Origin: Plantago major
Lineage: Eukaryota; Streptophyta; Magnoliopsida; Lamiales; Plantaginaceae
Assembly (NCBI GenBank): GCA_026545765.1
Contig: CM048843.1
Location: 7,050,001 to 7,114,000, forward strand
Reading direction: 5' to 3'
DNA: 64,000 nt
The first letter of the stretch is position 1. Each line of letters starts with the position of its first letter. The translations under genes and the position numbers were made by a program. The notes beneath the pieces were generated by a model that had not been told where the DNA came from, searched no databases, and worked only from the letters and a program-made list of their open reading frames with translations. Shown in pieces: positions 49,680-62,643 of this stretch.

Positions 49680-52600
49680 TGATGGGTAGGCGAATGAAGT
49701 ACGTACGTGACATCATTTATAATTCTGGATCGAGTAGTCATCATTTAAATTCAATGGAGATAGATGCTGATGAGAACTCTTCTACAGTAATAAATGGTTG
49801 TATTTTCACTTACGTACTTACATTTTATAATTTAAGCTCCAAATTATTACCAGCTTATAAGTATTAATATTTGTAATTTTGTCAATGTATATAGGCGATC
49901 CACGATCGTAGCGAACTCCAATGAGTGGCGACGACCTGATATTGACGGATTCCCACGGACTACACCTTTGTCCGATATAACAAACGGTTAGCTTGAAAAT
50001 TGTATTTCCACGCGTTTGTCTAACAATTATATTATGCATATTTTTCTTATATACTAATTTTACTTTATAATTATTATATGTGTTGTTTTAGTGACAACGT
50101 CTATTCCAAGTCGAAGTAGAGAAGTTATAAGAGATCTATACAAAAGTTCATTTGTTGATTTAGCAAGCCCTGGTATAATTCACTATTTCCGTCTTACTTT
50201 CTATATATTTATTTATGCATGGATTCATTAGTTTAATTTGATATGAATAGGTGAAGTCAATGATGCGTACAAACAAGTGGCTTCATTCAACCGGAAGAAC
50301 AGACGTGCGATTATAGCAAACAAGAGATACCTAAAGGATATTCCTGATAAACAAGTTTGTTATATTAAAACTAATACTTCATATCGTAAGTATATATTGA
50401 TAAGTTAAAGGTTGATAATTTGATGCTTAACTCAATTTTCCCAATACATTAATACTTAAATTTTCGTTTCTTCTGATTACATTTTCTAGGCATTCCTTTA
50501 CCGAATGGTATGGAACAACAAATGGGAATTGCTCATCGCCATGTTGATTGGTTAGTTCATAAAGATACAATTGTGCCCCCGAGAAATTTGGTATCTTCTA
50601 TTCCCGAATCGTCTACTGTAAGAAATCGAAAAAATGCAATTAATTCCCGTTGTCAGAAGAAAAGTCAAGCTGCTAGACGAGCACTTGGTGAACAAGTCAT
50701 AGGTAATACTTTACTTGAAATTTACCATTTATATTTAATTTTATTTGACTACTCGATTCATCGATGTAAATAACCCGTGACAGCATATAAAGACTTTGGT
50801 GACCCAATATACCCATGCTCATATTGTGGCGCTCTTATGTGGTTTGATGAGAAGATTAAGAATACACCTGTCAATGAACCCGAGTTCTCTATATGTTGTA
50901 GTCGTGGAAAAATACAACTGCCAAAGTTGCAAGAACCTCCACCACTATTGAGAGATCTCCTCAGTAACAGGGATCGCAACAGTAGAAACTTTGTTGAGAA
51001 TATACGTGCTTATAACATGATGTATGCGTTTACATCTATAGGTGTTATACAGGACAACTCTATTAATAATGGTCGTGGTCCATATACGTATAAAAATGGT
51101 GGTCAAAATTACCATCGTCTTGGGAGTTTGTTGCCAACAAATGGCCATTCGGCAAAGTTCTCGCAGCTATATATGTATTGTGGTGAAGATGAAACGCAAG
51201 ATAGGATTGACGCTGTGAGGTATGTATTTCTAATAAATTTGTTTCATTTCCTTTAATTATTCTTATTCTTCCAAATGTAACATATCTATATATTATTTTG
51301 ATATGTAGGTCAAAACATCCTGTTGTGATTGAACCTAATGTTGTCAGTTCACTTAAGGAGATGGTTGACGAGTACAACCCGATTGCAAAAAACTTTAGAA
51401 TGGCTGCTGATAGATTCAAAGAAAATGATGAACAGAATGTGAAGCTTTGTCTTATCGGTCGTAGGTCACGTGATGGCCGTATGTACAATCTACCGACGTG
51501 TTATGAAGTTGCTGCCCTTATAGTCGGTATGTAGATTAAATTATTTAATATCTTAACTTAAAAAGATATTCGTTCATTTAAATGATATATCTATAGATTA
51601 ATTATCTAATGATGTAATAGGTAATAATGAATATGACACGATCCGAGAGATATATTACTTGACCACAAGATGACTGGACTAAGACGTATTTTCGAACTGC
51701 ATCCGAGCTACCTCCCAATGCAATATCCGTTAGTTTTTCCATGCAGTGAAGATGGATACCACACGGATATTCCACACACAAATAAGTCAACCGGTGTTCG
51801 GAATAGACTCACAATCAAAGAGTTCATATCCTTTAGGATATTTGATCGTGAGGATGAAGCATCCACAATATTGCGCAGCAGGAAGTTATTTCAGCAGTTT
51901 TTAGTTGATTGCTATATGATGATGGAGACTCAAAGGCTAGCATTCATTGTAAACAACCAACCCAAGCTTAGGTCTGACAGTTACAAGAAACTTGATGATG
52001 CAATTCGTAGAGGTGCTATTTATATTGATGATCCAATGGATAATGTTGGTAAGATGATTGTCTTGCCGTCTTCATTTATCGGTGGCCCAAGGTACATGAT
52101 TCAGAATTTTCAGGACACTATGGCAATTTGCAGGGCCATAGGATATCCTGAGTTGTTCATCACTTTTACGTGTAATCCCAAATGGCCTGAGATAACACGC
52201 TTTTGCGAAGCTAAGGGATTGCGTCCTGAGGATAGGCCCGATATATTATGCCGTGTCTTCAAGCTTAAGCTAGATCAACTAGTCAAGGATTTGAAAACAG
52301 AAAATATATTTGGGAAGTGCATGGGAGGTAAATTCATTTTTCTATCATATAGAAAGGATAATATCAATATATTTCATTTTGCAGTTGTCTATACTATTGA
52401 GTTTCAGAAGCGTGGTCTCCCACATGCCCATATTCTATTATGGATAGACCGTGAGGACAAAAATATGACAGTTGATAACATTGATAAAGTCATAAGTGCG
52501 GAGATTCAGACAAAGATGCTGATCCGGAATTGTTTCATGTTGTTTTCGAGTATATGGTGCATGGTCCATGTGGTGCGTTGAACCCCACATCACCATGTAT

Positions 52601-55516
52601 GCATGATGGAAACAAATGCTCGAAGAAATTTCCAAAGAGTTTCAATGAACGTACATCATTTGATGGCAATGGGTATCCTGTTTATAGGAGGCGTAACGAT
52701 GGTCGAACAATAGACAAGAATGGTGTTTCTATTGATAACAAGTATGTGTTATCATTTTTAAATTTAAAGTTCATTTTTTTACACTTCATATGTTGTATTT
52801 ATTTGTAATTTAAAAATACTATTTATAACTACAGATACATTGTTCCATACAATCCATATCTCTTGATGAGGTATAATGCTCATATTAATGTCGAGTGGTG
52901 TAACAAGTCAAACTCTATAAAATACCTATTCAAGTATGTCAATAAAGGGGTTGATAGAATAGGTGCGAAGATTACGGTTGACAATGAAGTGAAAGACTAT
53001 GTCAATTGCAGATATATATCCGCCTGTGAAGTTGTATGGCGTATGCTTGGTTTTGACATACATTATCGTGACCCGACTGTAGAGCGGTTATCTTTCCACT
53101 TGGACGGTGAGCAGAATTTGTGCTTCAAGGATGGTGACTTTATAGAAAATCTCATGGATAAGCCGACTATTGCACAAACTAAATTCTTGCAGTGGATGAA
53201 GTACAACAAAGATAACCCTGAAGCATGCCAGTATCTATACTCTGAGTTTACACGACATTATGTGTTTGATAAAAAGAATAAGGTTTGGAAAGTTAGGAAT
53301 CAAAGGATGAACAGGGTTGGTAGGATATACCACGTCCCGCCTAAATCCGGGCCGGTATATTATCTTAGAATCATGTTGAATCACATACAGGGTGCCACTT
53401 GCTATGAGGATCTAAGGACTATAGACGGTGTTTTGTATCCAACATATTGGGATGCGTGTTACGCAATGGGATTGCTGGATGATGACAAAGAATACATTGA
53501 TGCAATAAAAGAAGCAAGTTTCTGGTGTTCAGGTCGATACCTGAGGTGTGGGAAAAGACATGGGATCATCTTTCTGATGATATACTATACTTTCATCGTA
53601 AGAAGATGAATAATCCAGGTAATTTTATTATTCATACATTATATCAATTTTGTTTCAAATTTCAAATACTTATATGTGGCATTTGATATGATAATTAACT
53701 ATAATACGTTTGTCTAATATTGCAGGATTGGAACTTAGTGAGATGCAAATCAAGAATTTTGCCCTTGCAGATATTGAACGTCTGCTATCTCTAAATGGTA
53801 GTTCACTTTCTCAATTTGAAGGGATGCTATTACTGGACAACATGGTCATCCGGGATGGAAGTAACAATCTTATTGCAGAAGAGATGTCGCATGATGTAGA
53901 AGAAATGCAGGCCGAATTCAATCGGTTGTATCCGTATCTGACTGATGAGCAGAGGATGTATACAATAAGATTATGGATGCTGTGTCTTCGGATAGGGGTG
54001 GTGTTTTCTTCTTATATGGATATGGCGGTACCGGTAAAACAATTTTTATGGAGGACGTTGTGCTCTGCACTGCGTGGTAAGGGTGACATCATTTTGCCAG
54101 TTGCTTCTAGCGGTATTGCTTCTCTTTTTCTGCCTAAGGGAAGGACAGCCCATTCCAGATTCTCAATACCATTGATGGTTGATGAGACCACTGTATGTAT
54201 CAGGATTACTCCCGGTAGTGAACTGATAGGACTTCTCGAAAAGACTAAGTTGATCATATGGGATGAAGGTCCAATGACAAATAGATTTTGTTTTGAAGCA
54301 CTCGACAGGAGTCTCCGAGATGTCGTTAGAGGCCCAGACGGACAAGGTTCTAGATTTCCCTTTGGTGGCAAAGTGGTTGTATTTGGGGGTGACTTGAATG
54401 ATTACGCGATTATTCCTAAAGGAAGTAGACAGGACATAGTTAATGCATCGTTGTCATCATTCGGTTCTATATGGAGTCATTGTCAAGTAATGAGGTTAAC
54501 CAAGAATATGCGCTTACAGGTTAGTATTTTTCTTAATATAAGCGTAATGTTTATTTACATAGACGCATGTTCTAAAAATTTAATTATCTTATACTTAACG
54601 ATTTATTAGTATAATTTACGACTTTTAACGGTGTCAATTTCAGGCTGGCGGATCTCCAGGTGAAGTTGAATCTATAAGGGAATTTGCGGATTGGTTGTTA
54701 AAAGTTGGAGATGGTGAAATTGGAGGACAGAACGATGGTGAGGTCGACTTCAAACTGCCTGATGATATACTCATCCATGATGCAACCGATCCAATAGCTG
54801 CAATTGTAAGTAGTACTTATCCGTCACTCATTGATCATATTGGTGATGGTCGATACCTCTAGGATAGAGCTATATTAGCTCCGACTAATGAGATTGTTCA
54901 TGAGATAAATGATTATGTTATGTCTTTGTTGCCTGGTGATGCATTTGAGTTCATGAGTTCCGATAGCATTTGTCCTGATGAGGATGATATAGTCAATCGT
55001 GAGGATATATATTCGACCGAATTTCTTAATACCATTAAGACATCAGGTATTCCCAATCATTTGATCCGTCTTAAAGTTGGATGTCCGATTATGCTATTAA
55101 GGAATATAGACCAGTCTGCAGAACTGTGTAATGGAACTAGATTGATCGTAACTTCTATCGGCAAACACGTCATCAAGGCCAAGATGATACATGGAAAAAA
55201 TGCTGGTAAAGAGTATTTGATAGCCCGTATGATTTTGACACCGTCAGATCTTACCAAGTTTCCAATCAGGTTTCAGAGGAGGCAGTTTCCTATATCGGTT
55301 TGCTATGCTATGACGATAAATAAGAGTCAAGGACAATCGTTGGCCCATGTCGGTCTATATTTGCCGAGCCCAGTATTCAGCCACGGTCAGCTTTATGTTG
55401 CTTTCTCGAGAGTTACATCAAAAAAGGGCTTGAAGGTATTGATTCTGGATGAAGAAGGAAAACCCACTTATACCAGAACTAACGTGGTTTATAAGGAGGT
55501 TTTGTGTAACCTTTAG
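49680..55516 (+). pseudogene. Helitron Rep-helicase (decayed, multi-exon)
   Basis: Rolling-circle replication initiator fused to a PIF1-type helicase. The N-terminal zinc-finger-like block is at 50787-50850 (GDPIYPCSYCGALMW). The Helitron_like_N and Rep region follows: FELHPSYLPMQYPL (51697-), then the HUH motif in GLPHAHILLW (52412-52441) and the two-tyrosine motif KYLFKYVNKG (52919-52950). The helicase lies from about 53880 to 55516: Walker A GYGGTGKT readable at about 54018-54041, Walker B as IIWDEGPM, and the C-terminal block [21 protein letters not shown]. Introns interrupt it. Lesions include frameshifts near 51635, 52505, 53960 and 54042, an internal deletion near 53530, a TAG at 54860 and a corrupted segment after GGDL where the family has a Gln-x-Leu-Pro motif. 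It cannot make a working protein. Confidence 0.9.
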
Positions 55517-55742
55517 ACGTGTGTATGCATTAATACTTTTGATATTTTTGTTTTTTACTTTGAAATACTTTGAAGTGTGGAATTATGTATTTTCAAAGTT
55601 ACTTTGAAGTTTTTCATATATCCTTCCATCATGTATAACTTTTTTATAATTTTATGGTAATCTCAACTATTCTTTACTATATTTGATTTTCTGAATTTAC
55701 TTACGTTATCAATCGTTTATATATACCAAAAGTAAACTATAA

Positions 55743-55769
55743 CGTGGCATCGCCACGGGTTAGTACTAG
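55743..55769 (+). other. Helitron 3' terminus: hairpin and CTAG
   Basis: The stem CGTGGC/GCCACG with an ATC loop is followed 8 bp later by CTAG at the element's end and a host T at 55770. This is the expected termination signal of rolling-circle Helitron transposition. Confidence 0.88.
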
Positions 55770-57032
55770 TACATATTATCTTTGAAGTTATGAAAAGTAG
55801 ATATGAAGTGAATACTAACGGAATGAATTTGAAGTGAAAAAAGTACTCAGCTTGACGCATTTGTTGGTAATGTGAACTGTTGGACTCTATTCTACGAGAA
55901 TTTTTTTTGATACAACTGTCATACCATGTCATGTGGATGATTTGGTACATCAAACCAATAGAAATAGGACAGTTGGTTTAAAAAACTCCAGCTCATATGT
56001 TCTGGCCCTGTCTTTAGATGTTAAGGGTGTAACCATTGGTACATCCTCTAATAAAATGTATGGGGTCCATTTGTGGTGGTTACATTTCATGTGAGAGGGT
56101 ATACCAGTGTTTACGCCCCTAGCATCTAAAAAAACCATTGATTTCATCAAATTGTCATTCCTACTTCTCGTCCATGCCTCCATCTCTTAAAATAGATTAG
56201 CGTCTTTCCCAAAGATCCCCAATTCGGTAAATAGATCTTTGTACAATTCATACGCAATCATTATTATCCATCCCAATTGATCTTGTGAATTCTAGGCGAA
56301 AATTACAGATCCATTGGGCTTTGAAATTCATATTTAATGTAAAGTTGTATGTATGTTAGTTATTTTCATTGTTCAACTCGGTATCACATTACAATAGTAC
56401 TATACTTGTAGAACAAGTTTTTTGTTGTATCAGTTCTACAAAAATGGCAAGAAGAGGTGAAACGGAGATGGTTGATGTATTGGGAGAGAGAGTTGGGGGA
56501 AATTATTCTGTTTACTCGTTAACCATGGTTAAGTATGAGATATTGCCCGTGGCGGAGGTAGGCCGGGTCTAGGGGGTCACTCGATCCGGCTAATATTGTA
56601 TGAGTATGACAAATTAAAATACATGTGTATTGATACGTTAAAAGAAGATTAGTACACATGATTTAGCTATTTGACTCAGCTCGTTTATCTTATCGAGCGA
56701 GCCGAGCTCGAGCCTTAACGAGTCAAGCCCTCGTTAAGGCTCGACTCACGTAACAACTCTAGTTGTGAAGTTAATTTTCATGATGTAGGTTGCAAGTTCG
56801 AGTTCAAATCACCTTTTTTTTTTTTTTTTTCCTTTTTTTGCTTGCTTGTTTTACCTTCTCTTTGATGGAGGTTGCAAGTTCATGATGGAGCTTGTTTTCA
56901 CTTTTCTTGACCACCCTAAATTTCGACCCCCAAAATTTTTATTTTGGATACGCCGCTGGAACAGTTCTATGACTACTATAGCTTCTACTATTATGGCAAG
57001 TAAGGTGTTTAGTCATATGTCTAATCCAAATT
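55770..57032. other. intergenic DNA with a MITE
   Basis: Apart from the foldback MITE at 56012-56130, nothing is recognised. The sequence near 56685-56765 repeats CGAGC/GCTCG words (GAGCCGAGCTCGAGCC), like hAT subterminal DNA, but no paired end was found. A T run lies at about 56814-56831. Confidence 0.4.
56012..56130. mobile_element. 119-bp foldback MITE
   Basis: TTTAGATGTTAAGGGTGTAA at the left and TTTAGATGCTAGGGGCGTAA (right end reverse-complemented) start inverted arms of about 37 bp that end CCTCT. The whole unit can fold into a hairpin. No coding capacity; the target-site duplication is not resolved. Confidence 0.85.
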
Positions 57033-57550
57033 TGTTGAGTATAACAAGAACAATCTTCTTCTTCGTTCACACCAACAAACACAAAGAAACAATCAATCAA
57101 ACAACAAAGAAATCAACGCGAGAATTTACGTGGTTCGGCTCAACAACAAGCCTACATCCACCGAAAAACGATCACAAATCTTTATTGCTTTCAATTGTAC
57201 ACAATACAAGCTTGAATCAATCGAAGTTGATTAAGAACAAGCTAAAACTGATAAACCGCAACCTATCAACTATCACAATCGAATTGGATATAGAAACGGT
57301 TACAAAGATTGAAATTGATGATGAAATTGTGTTGTGCTAGCTCTACAAATCAACTGGTGATGATCAATTTATAGTAGAAGAAGAAACCGCCTTGCAATTT
57401 GATCAGATTTCCTTCCGCAGTCTGTCTTGCTCTGTTTTCTTCACTTCCGTTATAAGCTAACGGTTTCTAACTGCGAGAAACCATCTCCACCGTTCATGTT
57501 CCCAGATTTGATCTCATATGTCCAAATCTATTTGAGCTACAAAACCAACA
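57033..57550 (-). repeat. Copia 3' LTR and adjoining polypurine tract
   Basis: The 518-bp LTR begins TGTTGGTTTTGTAGC and ends ACTCAACA on the minus strand, with TGTTG/CAACA terminal inverted repeats. Immediately upstream is the polypurine tract AAGGTGGAGAT (57561-57551), standard for plant Copia elements. The matching 5' LTR is not in the window. Confidence 0.87.
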
Positions 57551-57666
57551 ATCTCCACCTTAGCTCAAAGATCTCTGACTTACTTCCCTTTACAGTCCAT
57601 TTGAAGGTAGAACTCTCAACCTTTAGGTTCCCTTAATGGCTAGAACATGCCATAGTCTCAAATTAC

Positions 57667-59971
57667 TCATTTACAGAAAGAATTCAGGCTCCTTACATTG
57701 ATCAAATCTGCACAATATCTGAACTTTTCTGCAGAAAAAGGCTTAGTAAAACTGTCTGCTGCATTGTGTAATCTATGAACCTTTTCCACCTTAATTGTGC
57801 CACTCTCAATGATGTCTCTGATGAAGTATAGCCTGACATCAATATGCTTAGTCCTCTCATGAAAATGCTGGTGTTTAGACAACTGAATTGCACTCTGATT
57901 GTCACAGAAAACTGTGACACAATCTTGATTAACTCCCAGCTCCTTTAGCAAACCACTCAACCATATTGCTTCTTTAATAGCTTCTGTAACAGCTATGAAC
58001 TCTGCCTCTGTAGTTGATAATGCTACAATAGATTGTTGTGTGCATTTCCAAGAAATTACAGTACCAAAGAGAGTGAAAACAAAACCTGTGACTGACTTCC
58101 TATTATCAACATCCACAAATCCCTGTAGAGGAAAGTCATTTTGTTGAGTTGTTTGAAACTTCAAACCATGATCCAGTGTTCCCTTTATGTATCTGAATAC
58201 ACCTTTCACCACATTCCAATGTTCCTGACCAGGATTACTCATATACCTACTAATCATACTCATAGCAAATGCCAGATCTGGCCTACAACAAATCATTGCA
58301 TACATAATTCTCCCTACAACACTTGCATAGGGAATGTTACTCATTTTCATCATATCAAACTGAGTAGTAGGACATTGGCTCATAGATAACTTCACTCCTG
58401 GATTTATAGGCACATTTGCAGGCTTAGACAGATTCATATTGAATCTTGCAAGTACCTTAGTAAGATAACTAGCCTGTGATAGTGATAAGCTCCCATTTGC
58501 ATCATATCTTACTATATCCATGCCTAAAATTCTTTTAGCACACCCCAAATCTTTCATTTCAAATTCAGAACTGAGTTTTAGCTTCAAATCACAAATATCT
58601 TTCATAGAATTCCCAGCAATAAGAATGTCATCAACATACAGTAGAAGATATATGCAATTCTTCAGTGAAACATCTGATAAGTAAATGCAACTATCATACT
58701 TGCTCCTCTGAAAATGTATAGAACTCATGAAATCATCAAACCTCCTATACCATTGGCGTGGACTTTGTTTAAGACCATACAATGATCTCCTGAGAATGCA
58801 AGCTTTATTCTCCTTATCATTCACATGCACACCATCTGGTATTCTCATATATATAATTTCATCAAGCTTCCCATGAAAGAATGCAGTATTCACATCCATT
58901 TGTTGAAGATGTAGCTTCCACTGAGTAACCATAGCAAGTAGAACTCTTATTGAAACATGATTGACAACTGGTGAGAAGATTTCTGTATAATCAATGCCCT
59001 CCTTTTGAGTAAAAGCTCTGGCAACTAATCTTGCCTTGTATCTGCTAGATTCCTGTGCACCAGTCTCATGTTTCTTCTTAAAAATCCATTTACAACCAAC
59101 TAACTTCTGCTTCTTAGGTATCTCAAGAACATTCCAGGTGTGATTCTTCTCTAGAGACAATAATTCCTCCTGAATTGCAGTAATCCACTTCTCACTTTCA
59201 GGACAACTTACAGCTTCATGATATGTTGCAGGTTCTGAGTAATTAATCTCCTCAGCTACAGATAGAGCATAAGATACATTATAGGATTTACCTATTCTTC
59301 CATATCCAAGCATGTCATGAGCAATTTTATTCACTCTTTTGGCTCTATCTTTAGCTAACTGGTATGATGACAGATTTTCAGCTGCATCTGTCATCTCATT
59401 TGTGGTGTGATCAGTTGCATTTGTCTCTTCTGATGACAAATGTTGTTTTCTATTTCCTGTATCAGTTGAAAACTCTTCTCTGTGATCATGATTGATAGGA
59501 GTAACATGATCATTGCTTAAAGACTCCACCTCAAGCTCTGTACCATGCTGAGGTTTCTTAAATGGCATAATGCTCATTAAAGATTACATCCCTGCTAGTG
59601 ATGCATTTCTTCTGTGTGATACTCCATAATTTGTACCCCTTCACTCCAGGTGGATAACCAAGGAATACACACTTAATTTCTCTAGGATCCAGCTTGTCAT
59701 GTATGTTGTGTACTAGTGCTAAGCAACCAAACACCCTAATGTGAGCATATAAAGGTGGTTTTCCTGACCACACTTCCTCAGGAGTTTTTGTTATTCAGAG
59801 GTGATGATGGACTCCTGTTGATTAAATAGCAAGCAGTAGTAGCTGCTTCTCCCCAGAATGTTTTGCTCAAACCTGAGCTAATCAACATGCATCTTACTCT
59901 CTCTAACACAGTTCTATTGAACCTTTCATCAACTCCATTTTGATGTGGAGTTCCAGGTGTTGATACAGACA
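57667..59971 (-). pseudogene. Copia pol: partial integrase, reverse transcriptase, RNase H
   Basis: The integrase part starts inside the catalytic core at STPGTPHQNGVDERFNR (59960-59905), continues after a frameshift near 59777 with YAHIRVFGCLALVHN, and after another near 59570 enters the long frame 59577-57667 (636 codons). That frame has the Copia RT with QMDVNTAFFHGKLDE, SLYGLKQSPRQWY and the catalytic LLLYVDDILIAG, then RNase H with VALSTTEAEFIA and a tail ending ADSFTKP..LNSFCK just before the 3' LTR. RT and RNase H are intact over a long frame, so decay is recent; the two shifts prevent a full polyprotein. Confidence 0.93.
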
Positions 59972-59973
59972 TG

Positions 59974-60834
59974 TGTCCAATCCGTTAAGGGCCCCATAGA
60001 GCGTGTCCTAAAGCGCATCAAGGCTGAGATAGCCTATTTATTGCTAGTCTAACCTTCAAATGGTCCGACGTAAAGGAAACCATCTCAGGTCAACTAGTAT
60101 TTACAAGTCAGCACGCCATTTCAGCTAGGTCCGACCAAGCTAAATGGATGACTTCTGAACCTGACAAAAGGTCACATGGACCTTCCAAGTACCACTATCG
60201 TCACCCTAAGATGCTAAACGGACGGATGAGAGAATCTGGACGCCACCATCACAAGAAGACCAAAGCATTATATAAGAACAATGAGGTACTTTTTGGAACT
60301 CTAGTCGACACCTTGAGTTACTAGGGCGGATCAACCAAGCATACGGTCATCAGGAACTTACACGGACCCAACATGCGAAACAGTACTCTCAGAGGGAAAG
60401 GTCCAAACTACCCTCCCAGGCCCATTGATTAGTATTGGATTACTGTTCACTAATGGGCCATGGGACAAAGGTAGCATTGGTGTCCAAATCTGAAGCATAC
60501 ACTTGGCATCATCTTGTGAGCAATCTCATAAGATACGATAACTATAAGTATAGCACAAGGTCCAAGACCTTAAGGTAAGTGACAAGTGTTAAGTCATAAT
60601 CCCTTATAACTATTACATTGAGAGCTTCCAACTCTCTCTTGAGTAAAGTCTCTTACCGGATTGACATAGGCAATCCGGGTAACCCATTCTAAACCCCCCC
60701 CCCCCCCAACTTAGTCCTTTCGGGTACTCAAGCTCGGACCAGTACTACACCGGGCTTCAAGTCTGAGACGGGTCTTAGACTAGGTTGCTTGTAATAGTTT
60801 AGTTAGTTAGTGTTCGAGGTTTTTCCCCTCAACA
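59974..60834 (+). repeat. Gypsy 5' LTR
   Basis: About 861 bp. The start is either TGTCC at 59974 or TGTGTCC at 59972. It ends CA at 60834 just before the primer-binding site. A run of 14 C bases lies at 60694-60707. Confidence 0.72.
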
Positions 60835-62643
60835 TTTTGGTGCCGTCTGTGGGAAACTTTACAAAAAGTTTTCGTGTTTGAGTTTGAGTTGATGGCAAGA
60901 ACAAGACGGACAACGCGGACTAGTGCTGCATGTGTGGGGACTCCACCACCACGCCCACGAGGACGTCCGCCCACCCGTGAACGAAGAGCCGCTGTGGCTG
61001 GAGGGAACGCTGGAAGGAGATATCTGAGCAATGGGCGCACAGCCAGCCCATCCTCAGATGAAGGGAGAGACGCTCCACACAAAGGAGTCCGAAGTGTCCC
61101 TGAGAATGATGTGCCCGTGAGCCATGGAGAAGGGGTCGTACGTGCTTCTCCGGCAGAAGCTCAAGGCCCTGCTGCAGGTCAACAGTTCACTATGCCCGAT
61201 GGTCGCACTGTCCGCACTAGTGATCTCGGACTAAGTGAGACTCTGTTCGATAGATTGCTCACAATCATCCAAGGATGCCTGGGGTTCAATAATGCTCATC
61301 CTCAGCAAGCCACTCCGCCAGTGGTTACCCCTCCTCAGGCAGAGCCTGCATTATCAAGAAACAAGCAACGTCCGATCCAACAGAGGTTGGGGAATCAGCC
61401 ACCTCAAGAGGATTTGCGAAACCTTTTGGACCGGCGAGCGTCTGCCTCTCAAGCTCGGGGTGAAGGAAGCCCAAACGGAAGGAGAGAGTATCAAGAAGGG
61501 GATAATAGGCATCTAGGAGTTCCGCGACAAGCACCTCAGAGAGACAGAGATCAAGTAGCAGAAACTGTTCCAGTGGTCTGGATAGAAGAACTTCCCGCGG
61601 ATGTAGCTGTTCATCCGAGGACAGGAGAGATCATGACTGCTGACGAAATATACGCTCAACAGAAGGCTTTGGAGGCCCAGATTTTGAATCTCGGATGCCT
61701 GGTAAAAGACCATGAGCAGATAACCACTAGTGCACCAAATCCCTTGTGCGATGACATCATGAGAGAAAAGGAAAGAAACAGAAACTCGGATCAAGTAATC
61801 CCGAGCTTGGAATACTATTATGGGGATGCTTGTCCCGTTGGTCACCTGACGAAGTACAATAGCAAGATTGATTCCAAAGGGATGAGCGACAATACAAAAG
61901 CTCTTACGTTCTCATCCACTCTCTTCGGAACGGCAATGGATTGGTACACCGCTTTGCCGAACAAGTCGATAAAGTCATATGCAGACCTTTCTTCAACGTT
62001 CTTGGCACGATTTGGAAAGGCAAAAAGGAGAAAGCGTACTGTAGAGCACCTGGCAGAAGTTATACAGCGGGAGCAAGAGGATCTAAGGACCTTCTTAGAT
62101 CACTTTCACGCGGAATTTCTTCGAGTTGAGCCACACAATATTAAGGAATGGGTCTGTCACCTGTATGCTAATACTTTCAACTCAGAGCTCCGCAGAAAAC
62201 TATCTAGTCAGGAGGTGAGGATTGAAAAGCATTTAGATGACATATGTGAAGAAGTGATGTACGGAGAGGAGTACCGAAGTAATGTTCCGGTAAGAGCTGG
62301 TTCCAAGAAAGGAAAGGATCCGGTGAAGCAAGAGCAATGCCAGGGGAAGTTTGACTCAAAGAAGGATCACAAAGATAAAGGCTTCCACAGGGAGAGAAGT
62401 CCGCCGAGGAGATATGCGGATTATACCCGTCTCAACAGACCAAGATCCGACATCTTGGCGACTATTATCGAGAAAAAGCTGGATGTCCAATGGCCCAAGC
62501 CCTCTCACAACAACCGGAGGAATAAGAATGCAAAGGGGTACTGCAAGTTCCACAAGTGTCGTGGTCACGAGACTGATGACTGTATTCAACTGAAAACAGA
62601 GGTTGAACACCTGGTGAGAGAGGGCAAGCTAAAGGAGCACATC
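59974..62643 (+). mobile_element. Gypsy-type LTR retrotransposon, 5' part
   Basis: The 5' LTR is about 59974-60834 (TGTCCAATCC..CCTCAACA), with a TATATAAG box near 60269-60276. It is followed at about 60838 by the primer-binding region TGGTGCCGTCTGTGGGAA and a gag frame. The element sits inside the Copia integrase and is itself cut at 62643/62644 by another LTR, so protease, RT and the 3' LTR are not seen. Confidence 0.85.

Larger units (their letters stand above)
57033..59971 (-). mobile_element. Copia LTR retrotransposon, interrupted at its 5' side
   Basis: Minus-strand Ty1/Copia element. Its 3' LTR is 57033-57550, its polypurine tract 57551-57561, and its pol remnant runs from 59971 to 57667. 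At about 59972 the integrase reading stops abruptly at the start of a Gypsy LTR, so the upstream part (gag, protease, rest of integrase, 5' LTR) should lie to the right of the inserted element, outside the window. Confidence 0.9.

Noticed and set aside
55950-56183. 77-codon minus-strand frame.
   Set aside because: It runs through the foldback MITE and is not coding.
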